DNA from: Acidobacteriaceae bacterium
GTDB taxonomy: Bacteria; Acidobacteriota; Terriglobia; Terriglobales; Acidobacteriaceae
Direction of reading: 5' to 3'
Length of the DNA stretch: 64,000 nucleotides
NCBI GenBank assembly: GCA_003139095.1
Contig: PLHW01000008.1
Span: forward strand, 98,638 to 162,637
Part shown: positions 41,260 through 49,372 of the stretch, in pieces
How positions within the stretch are numbered: the first letter of the stretch is position 1
How the letters are laid out: each line of letters begins with the position of its first letter
The notes under the pieces: model-generated
Told to the model about the DNA's origin: nothing
Seen by the model: only the letters and a program-made list of their open reading frames with translations
Databases searched by the model: none
Position numbers and translations under genes: made by a program

Positions 41260-42222
41260 CTAGCGGTTGGCGCGCATGAAGTTCCAGGCAGTGCTTACTA
41301 TGTTGTCTAAGTCGCGCGCGGCAGTCCAGCCCAAGACTTGCTTTGCTTTGCTGGGGTCGGCCACCAGTGCTGGCGGATCGCCGGGACGGCGGGGGCCAAT
41401 TTTGCGGCGAACTGGTTGGCCGGTGGCTTTCTCGGCGGCGTGAATTACCTCTAACACGGAATTTCCCTGGCCGGTGCCCAGGTTTAAGGCCAACGAGTCG
41501 CCGCCTTGCTCGAGATGCTGGAGGGCGCGGACGTGGGCGTCGGCTAGGTCGTTGACATGGATATAGTCGCGGAGGCAGGTGCCGTCGGGGGTGGGATAGT
41601 CGTCGCCGAAGATTTGGAGTTCGGAGCCGCTCGCGGTTGCGGCTTGCAGGGCTAGCGGGATGAGGTGGGTTTCGGGATCGTGGAGTTCGCCGATTTCGCC
41701 GCTGTCATCGGCTCCGGCGGCGTTGAAGTAACGCAGGCGGGCGGAGCGCAGGCCATAGGCGCGGCCGTAGGCTTCGAGGGCGTTTTCGAAAGCGAGTTTG
41801 GTGGCGCCGTAGGGATTGATCGGCTCGCGGGGATTCTCTTCGGTGATGGGGACTTTGACGGGGACTCCGTAGACGGCGCAGGTGGAAGAGAAGACGATGT
41901 GGCGGATACCGGCGTCGACGGCGGCGTTGAGGAGGGTGAGCGCGTCGGTGACGTTGTTGCGAAAATATTTGCGCGGGTCGGTGACGGATTCTCCAACGTA
42001 GCAGAGAGCGGCGAAGTGCATGATGGCGTCGACGCGCGAGAGGACGTGGTGAAGCTTAGAAGGATCGCCAATGTTGCCCTCGACGAGTTCAAACCCTTCG
42101 GCGAGTCGGCGGAAGCCGGTGGAAAGATTGTCGTAGATGATGACGTTGTAACGGGCGCGACGCAATGCGCGCGCCGCGTGACTGCCGATGTAGCCTGCGC
42201 CTCCGACGACTAGAACCGCCAA
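41260..42222 (-). CDS. galE: UDP-glucose 4-epimerase
   Basis: 320 residues, extended SDR. NAD-binding VVGGAGYIGSHAARAL at the N-terminus, catalytic Ser-Ser-Thr in FSSTCAVYG, YGATK (YxxxK), and LRYFNAAGAD with a C-terminal SVLEVIHAAEKATGQPVRRK block, all typical of GalE. It interconverts UDP-glucose and UDP-galactose for exopolysaccharide or the Leloir pathway. Alone here; no other galactose genes. The ribosome site is weak. Confidence 0.92.
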   Translation of the reverse strand: MAVLVVGGAGYIGSHAARALRRARYNVIIYDNLSTGFRRLAEGFELVEGNIGDPSKLHHVLSRVDAIMHFAALCYVGESVTDPRKYFRNNVTDALTLLNAAVDAGIRHIVFSSTCAVYGVPVKVPITEENPREPINPYGATKLAFENALEAYGRAYGLRSARLRYFNAAGADDSGEIGELHDPETHLIPLALQAATASGSELQIFGDDYPTPDGTCLRDYIHVNDLADAHVRALQHLEQGGDSLALNLGTGQGNSVLEVIHAAEKATGQPVRRKIGPRRPGDPPALVADPSKAKQVLGWTAARDLDNIVSTAWNFMRANR

Positions 42223-42521
42223 TGGAACCTCGCTTTGGATGAATTCATTTGCGCGATGAGCTCGCGACCTGTGGCCGGAAGCCCAGTGAATGTGAACCCG
42301 TAAGATTAGCAGTTCGGTTTACGAGTTGCACGCGGAGAGATGGGCGCCTTCGCAGGCAAAGGTTGAAACCGAGTTCCTCGTTCGAATGACATTACCCGGG
42401 TCTGCTGCAGCGCTACTCGCTGCCCGTTCGTTGTGCTTGTGCCAATCACTGCGACTGGTGACATCGGTCCTACTCGGAGGTGCGGGGCCGCGAGTAGGTT
42501 CAGACAGAAGCGAGGTGGAAC

Positions 42522-44084
42522 ATGACGCTCACGTTGAATGAAGTGGCAAGCAGCACGACGGGCACAACGGTGTTGGATGGACATTCGCTGACGATTGAGG
42601 ACGTGGTTGCAATCGCGCGGAATCGTAGGCCGATCGAGTTGCACGCCGAGGCAATTGCGCGCATCAATCGCTGCCGTGCGCTGCTGGAGCGAAAGATCGA
42701 GGCGCGGGAAATCATGTACGGGGTCAACACCGGGATAGGCGAACTCTCGGAGGTGGTGCTGACGCCGGAACAGGCGGAGCAGTATCAGAAATATCTGCTC
42801 TATTCGCATGCGGCGGGCTGCGGAGAGCCCTGTGCCGAGGAGAACGTCCGGGCGGGGATGCTGTCGCGCCTGAACACGCATTGCTGGGGGCATTCGGGCA
42901 TCCGACTGGAAGTGGTGGAGACGCTGGTGGCGATGCTGAATCGCGGGGTGACGCCGGTGGTGTGCCAGAAGGGCTCGGTGGGAGCGTGCGGGGATCTATC
43001 GCCGATGGCGCAGATGGCGATCACGATGATGGGCGAGGGAGAGGTCTTTTACCGGGGACGCAGGCTGCCGGCGAAGGCGGGGATGGACGAGGCGGGGATT
43101 CCGACGATTGTTTTCCGCGAGCGCGATGGGCTGGCGACAATCAACGGCTCGAACATGATCACCGGGATGGGATGCGTGGAACTGTATGACGCGGAGCAGT
43201 GGCTGAAGACGCAGGAAGTAGCGCTGGCGATGAGCCTGGAGGCGCTGAACGCGAACATGAAAGCATTCGATGCGCGCATTCATCATGTGCGCGGCTATCC
43301 CGGGGCGGAAGTGTGCGCGGAGAATGTGCGGCGGCTTACGGAAGGATCGGAACTGTTAAGACTGCCGGGCAAGAAAGTGCAGGACGCGTATTCGCTGCGC
43401 TCGAGTCCGCAGGTCGTTGGCGCGGCGCGCGAGGCGTTCCGTTGGGCGCGCTACATGCTGGAGATCGAGCTGAACCATGCCGCCGATAATCCCACATTTT
43501 TCCCGGATGAAGAACTCGTGCTGACGGGCGCGAATTTCCAGGGCACGCCGATGGCGTTGGCTCTGGAACTGGCGGGGATGTCGGTGACGACAGTGGCGGC
43601 GCTCTCGGAGCGGCGGCTCAACCGGCTGATGAATCCGCATCTTTCGATGGGACTGCCGGCATTCCTGACAAAGGGCGCGGGAATGTTCTCCGGCCTGATG
43701 CTGTCGCAATACACGGCGGGCGCGCTGGTCTGCGAGAACCGTGTGCTGAGCCATCCGGCGGCGACGGGGTCGATTCCGGCGGCGGCCGATCAGGAAGACT
43801 TTGTCTCGATGGGAATGACAACGGCCATTAAGACCCGGCAGATCATTGAGAACGCCTGGTACGTAGTGGCGATTGAGATGATGGCGGCAGCGCAGGCATT
43901 CGATATGCGTTATCCGGTGAGACCTTCTCCGGCCGGGCAGGCCGCGTATGAGGAGATTCGCAGGCACGTCAAGAAGCTGGAGGAAGATCGGCCGCTGCAC
44001 GAGGACATCAACACGCTGGCGAGAGTCGCGAAAGAGGGTGCCATCGTTGAAGCGGCGGAGAAGGTTGTCGGGAAGTTGAATTGA
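42522..44084 (+). CDS. Aromatic amino-acid ammonia-lyase / HAL-PAL family with Cys in MIO triad
   Basis: 520 residues. Contains the catalytic Tyr66 (YGVNTGIGEL) and the MIO region QKGSVGACGDLSPMAQMA, where the usual Ala-Ser-Gly is Ala155-Cys156-Gly157. Other family blocks: RDGLATINGSNMITGMG, QDAYSLRSSPQVVGAAREAF, and SIPAAADQEDFVSMGM. The family eliminates ammonia from His, Phe or Tyr, or acts as an aminomutase. The cyclised prosthetic group can form from Cys in a studied HutH mutant, so activity is plausible. No hut genes flank it, so histidine catabolism is not supported by context. The ribosome site is AGCGAGGTGG just upstream. Confidence 0.88.
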   Translation: MTLTLNEVASSTTGTTVLDGHSLTIEDVVAIARNRRPIELHAEAIARINRCRALLERKIEAREIMYGVNTGIGELSEVVLTPEQAEQYQKYLLYSHAAGCGEPCAEENVRAGMLSRLNTHCWGHSGIRLEVVETLVAMLNRGVTPVVCQKGSVGACGDLSPMAQMAITMMGEGEVFYRGRRLPAKAGMDEAGIPTIVFRERDGLATINGSNMITGMGCVELYDAEQWLKTQEVALAMSLEALNANMKAFDARIHHVRGYPGAEVCAENVRRLTEGSELLRLPGKKVQDAYSLRSSPQVVGAAREAFRWARYMLEIELNHAADNPTFFPDEELVLTGANFQGTPMALALELAGMSVTTVAALSERRLNRLMNPHLSMGLPAFLTKGAGMFSGLMLSQYTAGALVCENRVLSHPAATGSIPAAADQEDFVSMGMTTAIKTRQIIENAWYVVAIEMMAAAQAFDMRYPVRPSPAGQAAYEEIRRHVKKLEEDRPLHEDINTLARVAKEGAIVEAAEKVVGKLN

Positions 44085-44195
44085 GATTGCTACGGTTTGC
44101 CGCGACCGGGTGCTTTGCGGCGCGACTTTTTTCCGCGGGAACGGGACTAGAATACGCACGTAGGAAGAGATATCCAATTTCCGAAGGAGGACGTC

Positions 44196-44360
44196 ATGCC
44201 GGTATACGACTACATTTGCCATGACTGTCAGAAAACCTTTGAGGAGGTTCTGACCCTGGACGAGCATGATCACGAAACGCTCAAGTGCCCGCATTGCGGG
44301 AGCAAGAACGTGGAGCAGGAAGCGACCGCGTTTTTCGCGGTGACGTCGAGGAAGAGCTAG
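44196..44360 (+). CDS. FmdB-type zinc-ribbon protein
   Basis: 54 residues: MPVYDYICHDCQKTFEEVLT with CHDC, then a second CPHC in LKCPHCGSKNVEQE, ending AVTSRKS. Two CxxC pairs form the zinc ribbon of the FmdB/CxxC_CXXC_SSSS family, whose role (perhaps regulatory or RNA/protein binding) is unclear. AAGGAGG lies five bases before the ATG. It follows the ammonia-lyase gene by 111 bases. Confidence 0.85.
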   Translation: MPVYDYICHDCQKTFEEVLTLDEHDHETLKCPHCGSKNVEQEATAFFAVTSRKS

Positions 44361-44386
44361 CAGAAAGCCAGCCATCAGCAATCGCT

Positions 44387-44459
44387 CCGGGGCTAAAAGC
44401 CGGCATTCCCGGCGCCCATTAAGGGCACGACTGAAGTCGTGCCCTTCCCGAAATCCGGG
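44387..44459. repeat. Dispersed GGGGCTAAAAGCC / GGGCACGAC hairpin element
   Basis: Begins CCGGGGCTAAAAGCC and contains a perfect 11-bp stem AAGGGCACGAC (44421-44431), TGAA loop, GTCGTGCCCTT (44436-44446). A diverged copy lies at 57997-58064. REP-like; it may also act as the end of the FmdB transcript, though a T-run is missing. Confidence 0.7.
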
Positions 44460-44517
44460 TGCGGTCCACAGTAACCGAAACCAGGCTGGGACGGCAGGGA
44501 ATTTCTTGCCCGCCGCT

Positions 44518-46485
44518 TCATGGCAAACCCATGCGGCGCTCGATGGCCTGGAAAGCTGGGTCGGGACGGAGGGGATCCCAGACGGGATCGACTTTGAGGT
44601 AGATCAGGCCGGGCTCGTGCTGATTGCAGGATTGCTGGAGTGCGGCCAGAGCTTTTGCGCGCTGGCCCAACGCGGTGTACGACATTGCCGTGACGAACGG
44701 CGAGGGGCGAGTCGCTGTATGAAAGCTGCCGCCCGTGGCGGCGCTCTCCGCCATTAACGTTCGGTATCCACCTTTAGCAAAGAGAGAGCGCAGAGATTGG
44801 GCGCGCTCAGGGGTGGAGACGGCAAGTTCCTCTTGCAGCCACGCGTCGGTTTTTCCCATCAGCTGGTAGTAGCGAGCCAGATCGTAATGGACGGGGACGA
44901 AGGCGGGATCGATGGCCACCACTTTTTGATATTGCGCAAACGCATCATCGTAGCGGCGGGCTAAATAGTAGGCGAAGCCGACGTCTGTGTTAATGATGAG
45001 AGAGAGCGGATCGAGGCTCTGCGCGCGCTTGAGTTCGCCGATGGCCTCCTCGTGGCGTCCCAGAGGACCGAGCAAAATATTTCCATACCAGTGGTGGGCC
45101 GGAGCGTAATTGGGATTCAGATCCAGCGCGCGCTTGAATTCGGTTTCGGCGCCGGCCCAGTCCCAATCGCCAAAGACTTTGACGGCAGCAAGAGAGGTGT
45201 GGGCCTCGGCCAATCCGTCGTCGAGCGCGAGGGCCTTGAGTGCCGCGGCTTTTGCCCGGGGCATTTTTTCGGGGTCGGGCGCATTCAGAGCCATCAGCGT
45301 ATAGCAGTCGGCGAGACCGGAATAGGCCAGCGCAAAATCCGGATCGGTCGCGATGGCCTGATTAAAGTACTGGACAGCTTTTTGAAATCCGGCCTCGTCG
45401 CGGCGGTTCCAGGAAAAACGGCCGCGCAGGTACGCTTCGTAGGCCGCGGGATCCACGGGATGCGCGCGCTGGAGGCGAGTGCGCTCGGCGGCGGTGAGAG
45501 TGAGCTTCACCTCGCCGGTAATTTCTTCGGCCACGGACGCCTGGAGGGAGAGGACATCTTTCATGGCTCCCTCATAGGATTTCGCCCAGAGATGGGAATC
45601 GGTGGCGGTGCGAATGAGTTGCGCGGTGATGCGGACGCGGTCGCCGGAACGCAAGACCGAACCTTCAACGACGGCGTCAACACCGAGTTCGCGGCCGATC
45701 TGCGGTAACGGCCGGTGCGCCCCTTTGTATTGCATGACGGATGTTTTGGAGACGACGCGTAATTCGCGCACCTGGGCGAGATCGGTGATGAGCTCGTCGG
45801 TCATGCCGTCGGCGAAATATTCCTGCTCAGGATCGTTGGAGAGATTTTGAAGAGGGAGGACGGCGACGGAGCGGATGGTCTGGAGGTCGGCCTGATTTCG
45901 CCGGTTCTCGCGCCAGGTTGAAAGCTGCGTAAAAGCGGCAATGAGCAGAATGAGGAGTGCTCCCCCTAGTGCCCAAAGCGCCCAGCGGAATTTCGGAGAA
46001 GTGGCTGCGGGAGCCGAACCTGCGCCGCCTGGCCGTGCCGGTGCAGACTCCGAATCGACGTCGCTCCGGGGCAGTAAATTTCGAGGCTCGGCCGAGCCGT
46101 TGCCCGCGCTGAGGCTAGTGTCTGATTCAGCTTTCCAGACGTCATCTTCCCCATTCTCCACTTCGCGAACGCGGGCCACGAACCGATAGCCTTGTTTGGG
46201 GACGGTCTCGATGTACTTCATGCCGTCTTCGCCGTCATGCAAAACCTTGCGGATCAGATAGACAGCCTGACTGAGATTGTTTTCCTCGACGACGGTGTCA
46301 GGCCAGATGGCGCGCATCAGGCGGTCTTTCTCGACGAGGTTGCCCTTTTCGGTGACAAGGACGACCAGGGTATCGAAGGCGCGGGGAGGCAAGTCCAGGC
46401 GCCGGTCTCCGTGCAGGAGCGCACGCTCGGAAGGGATCAGGCGGAAGGCCCCAAACTGATACGAGGACTGGCCGGGCATATCCAT
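44518..46485 (-). CDS. CadC-like membrane transcription regulator with TPRs
   Basis: 655 residues. Residues 1-105 are an OmpR/PhoB-type winged helix (FGAFRLIPSERALLHGDRRL, ENNLSQAVYLIRKVLHDGED, ETVPKQGYRFVARVREV). A Ser/Pro-rich linker leads to one transmembrane helix (ALWALGGALLILLIAAFTQL, about 165-190). The periplasmic part begins with the TolB/FlgO-like domain (SVAVLPLQNLSNDPEQEYFA) and continues with several TPRs (YFNQAIATDPDFALAYSGLA, AETEFKRALDLNPNYAPAHH). ToxR/CadC-type regulators couple outside sensing to promoter binding. Target genes unknown. The outer half resembles that of the kinase at 30691-33105. Confidence 0.88.
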   Translation of the reverse strand: MDMPGQSSYQFGAFRLIPSERALLHGDRRLDLPPRAFDTLVVLVTEKGNLVEKDRLMRAIWPDTVVEENNLSQAVYLIRKVLHDGEDGMKYIETVPKQGYRFVARVREVENGEDDVWKAESDTSLSAGNGSAEPRNLLPRSDVDSESAPARPGGAGSAPAATSPKFRWALWALGGALLILLIAAFTQLSTWRENRRNQADLQTIRSVAVLPLQNLSNDPEQEYFADGMTDELITDLAQVRELRVVSKTSVMQYKGAHRPLPQIGRELGVDAVVEGSVLRSGDRVRITAQLIRTATDSHLWAKSYEGAMKDVLSLQASVAEEITGEVKLTLTAAERTRLQRAHPVDPAAYEAYLRGRFSWNRRDEAGFQKAVQYFNQAIATDPDFALAYSGLADCYTLMALNAPDPEKMPRAKAAALKALALDDGLAEAHTSLAAVKVFGDWDWAGAETEFKRALDLNPNYAPAHHWYGNILLGPLGRHEEAIGELKRAQSLDPLSLIINTDVGFAYYLARRYDDAFAQYQKVVAIDPAFVPVHYDLARYYQLMGKTDAWLQEELAVSTPERAQSLRSLFAKGGYRTLMAESAATGGSFHTATRPSPFVTAMSYTALGQRAKALAALQQSCNQHEPGLIYLKVDPVWDPLRPDPAFQAIERRMGLP

Positions 46486-46723
46486 GGTATTCAGAAGAAT
46501 TCAGAAAAAAATGAGAACTCTTAACGACTTCCAGGCTGGTTGCACGGCAGAGTGCTACTGGCAATCAGGCGACCGGGGGATGGCCTGCAAGGCGCGTCAA
46601 TCCTAGCAATCTTATCCCAATTTCGCCCCGTGGCGGAAAAAGGGAGAAGCTGGATTTAAGCCGGGCAAAGTTGCAAGGTCTTGCAGCTTTTTCGCTGAAA
46701 ATTTGACTGGAGGAACTCGGATT

Positions 46724-47824
46724 ATGTTGGTATCGAAGACCACGAAAGTTCTCTTTCTGCTGCTGGCGGGGTTCTTGGCAGTGCCAACGGCTTGGGCGCA
46801 GGCCTCGTACAAGTACACCGAGGTGAAAGTTCCTCGCTCCGAGACCACAGACGTGTTCGGAGTAAACGATTCCGGCGTCATGTCCGGGAATTACACGGAT
46901 TCGAGCGGTGTGAGTCATTGCTTCATGCGCGTCGGGTCCACCGTCACCACCATCACCGACCCCAACGGGATAGGGACGAACTGCTACGGGATCAACTCAG
47001 CTGGTGCGATTGTCGGAGGCTATGCCCTTCAGGGCGGTTTCGGCAATGGATTCATCTACCAAAACGGGGTTTTCACTGACGTTATTGTGCCCGGGGCGAC
47101 TGCCGGCACAACCGCCTATGGCATCAACGACGATGGGATCGTGGTCGGCAGTTTCGCGGACAATGTCGGCCAACACGGATTTATTTTTGACGGGTCTACG
47201 TACCAGACGCTGGATGCGCCCGGTGCCGCGGTCACCCTCGCCGTCGGCATCAACACCAGCAACCTGATTACCTTGCAATCATTGAACTCCAGTGGGTTCG
47301 TGTCGGCCTGGCTGCTCGCCGGCGGCAACTACACCGTGCTGAACGTTCCCAATGCAGTGATCACAGAAGTTCATGCGATCAATAACCGTGGTGAGATTGC
47401 GTTCGGCTGGGTGGATACGAATAACGAATTGCACGGCGCAATTTTCGCCAATGGCCAGTATTACGTGGATGACGATCCCGCCGGTACCAACACGAGCATC
47501 GACACGATCAACGACCACAACGAAATTGTCGGCCACTACCTACCCACTGGAGCTTCGCAGGCACAAGGCTTCAAGGGGCTGAACACGCCATCGATCCTGT
47601 CATTCAATCCACCATCGGGGCCGGTAGGAACGCCAGTGACGATCATGGGCGCGGGCTTTACGCAAACCACCAGCGTGGCGTTTGGCAGTAAGGCGGCGGC
47701 GTTCACTGTGATCTCCGACAGCGAGTTGACGGCGACCGTGCCCAACAAAGCCAAGACGGGGAAGATCAAAGTCACGACACCGGCGGGATCTGCAACCAGC
47801 AAAACCAGTTTCGTCGTCAACTAG
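46724..47824 (+). CDS. Secreted HAF-repeat protein with C-terminal IPT/TIG domain
   Basis: 366 residues from ATG 46724, GGAGG ten bases upstream. Signal peptide VLFLLLAGFLAVPTAWAQ. Residues 25-290 consist of repeated units of the type CYGINSAGAIVGGYALQGGF and AYGINDDGIVVGSFADNVGQ, which match HAF-type extracellular repeats and suggest a propeller. The last 80 residues (SFNPPSGPVGTPVTIMGAGF, VTTPAGSATSKTSFVVN) are an IPT/TIG immunoglobulin-like domain. A role at the cell surface is inferred from architecture. Divergent from the CadC-like regulator. Confidence 0.8.
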   Translation: MLVSKTTKVLFLLLAGFLAVPTAWAQASYKYTEVKVPRSETTDVFGVNDSGVMSGNYTDSSGVSHCFMRVGSTVTTITDPNGIGTNCYGINSAGAIVGGYALQGGFGNGFIYQNGVFTDVIVPGATAGTTAYGINDDGIVVGSFADNVGQHGFIFDGSTYQTLDAPGAAVTLAVGINTSNLITLQSLNSSGFVSAWLLAGGNYTVLNVPNAVITEVHAINNRGEIAFGWVDTNNELHGAIFANGQYYVDDDPAGTNTSIDTINDHNEIVGHYLPTGASQAQGFKGLNTPSILSFNPPSGPVGTPVTIMGAGFTQTTSVAFGSKAAAFTVISDSELTATVPNKAKTGKIKVTTPAGSATSKTSFVVN

Positions 47825-48001
47825 AGAGCCCCGAACTGTAAGCTGCGAGTTGCGAGGGCAGTTGGGTTTCAGCGGAACGGGATCGTTTTCCTTAGGGTGT
47901 TGTTAGCGGTTGCTCGTCAGGTTCGCGCCGGCAGACTGGAAAAGTCAAGCGGGGAGGCTTGGCTCATCGAGTTGCCGGCGTGAAATCTAACCTTGCCATA
48001 T

Positions 48002-49372
48002 CTAGCTCTTCAGGACTTGATCGATCGTCTGAATGTCCACTAACCCATTGCAGCCATAGATTGCCGGGAGCACTTTCGCCGCCGGGTACATTCTGCGCAA
48101 GGCCGCGACCTTGTCGGTGCCGGCGCGATAAGCTGGCAGATACATCCGGCCGAGCAGGGGATGGCGTCCCCAGGCTCCGGAGAGCTTGTCGGCGCGCTCT
48201 TCGGTGACGAGGAAATCGCGGCGCAGCGTGGCGGCGACTTCCGGTTGCGGTCTTTTTTCGCCCCATGTCATATAGGACGACTGGTTCTTCGCGTCGTCTT
48301 GCAAAAGGGCGAGCAGCACGCCAATCTGGAGATCTTCATCGGGCAACTGTTCGACTTCGGTGACGCCATTGGCGATGAGAATAGCGTTATTGGCGATGCC
48401 TTCAAACAGGGTTGCGGCGCGGGTGTTCATGGTGAGGACGGTGGTTTCGAACCCGACTTTGCCGCGGACGTATAAGTCTTGCAAGTAGGCAAAGGTGGTG
48501 ACATGGCCTGGGACTACTTCGTGACTTACTAATTGCTCGAACTCGGGGTAGGAGATTTGCAGCGAGGCATTGATTTCGTAAGTGGCTTCGTATTGGGGCG
48601 AGCCGTCGGCGTTGCGGGCGCGGCCGAGATAGTTCATGGAGCCGGAAAACCAGGCGTCTTTAATGGCGAGGAAATTGATGTTAGCGCGCGGGATGGGGGC
48701 GAGCTCTTTGGGCAGATAGGGGAGGAGATTTTTGGCGCTGAGATTGTCGAAGTGAGTGATGACGGCCGCGCCGAGGGCGCGGACCGAGGCCATGGGGGCG
48801 ATGCGATCGCGGCGCCAGGCATCGACGGCGTGCAAGAGGGCGGCTCCGTTGCCGGCGTTGGGCAGGTAGCCGGCGCGGCCAAGGAGTTCGGCGACGCGGG
48901 CGCGTTTTTTCTCGGGCTGTGAGGGCTCGGGCGGCTTGGCGGTGGAGGCCTCGACGCAGCGGGTATAGGGCACGGGATCGCCTTTGCCCGCAACTTCCAT
49001 GGCGAGGTCCCACATGGTGTCGAGCGAATCAGCTAAGGCGGTGAGGTAAGCGCCGCGAAGTCCGCCGATTTTCTTCGCCTCTTCGCGAACTCCGGCGAAC
49101 GCCCGGGGAAGGTTGATCTCTTGCAGATAAAGGTCGAGGGCCTCGCGATCGATGGTTTTGCCGGAGACGCCGCCCGACTGGCGGAGGCGCGCGGCCGCGG
49201 GATGGGTGTAGGCGGCGGGGAGAGGCTCGTCGGAGAACCAGGAGTCGGCGATAAAGCGGCCGGTGCCGGAGGCGCATAAGACGTCGCCGCCCCAGAGCGT
49301 GTCGATGCCGAGAACGGCGTCGCCGACGTACTGTCCTACTGCGTCTTTTGTGAGCAGAGATTGATTTGTCAT
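48002..49372 (-). CDS. DUF885-like metallopeptidase
   Basis: 456 residues without a signal peptide. The motif SHEVVPGHVTTFAYLQDLYV contains HEVVPGH, matching the HExxPGH zinc site of DUF885 proteins. The second half (VSHEVVPGH, FEGIANNAILIANGVTEVEQ, AAKVLPAIYGCNGLVDIQTI) also fits that group. It is shorter than the usual 550-600 residues. Its ATG overlaps the stop of the OPT transporter gene (ATGA), with AAGGAG upstream, so the two are translationally coupled. Cytoplasmic hydrolysis of imported oligopeptides is a reasonable inference. Confidence 0.72.
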   Translation of the reverse strand: MTNQSLLTKDAVGQYVGDAVLGIDTLWGGDVLCASGTGRFIADSWFSDEPLPAAYTHPAAARLRQSGGVSGKTIDREALDLYLQEINLPRAFAGVREEAKKIGGLRGAYLTALADSLDTMWDLAMEVAGKGDPVPYTRCVEASTAKPPEPSQPEKKRARVAELLGRAGYLPNAGNGAALLHAVDAWRRDRIAPMASVRALGAAVITHFDNLSAKNLLPYLPKELAPIPRANINFLAIKDAWFSGSMNYLGRARNADGSPQYEATYEINASLQISYPEFEQLVSHEVVPGHVTTFAYLQDLYVRGKVGFETTVLTMNTRAATLFEGIANNAILIANGVTEVEQLPDEDLQIGVLLALLQDDAKNQSSYMTWGEKRPQPEVAATLRRDFLVTEERADKLSGAWGRHPLLGRMYLPAYRAGTDKVAALRRMYPAAKVLPAIYGCNGLVDIQTIDQVLKS

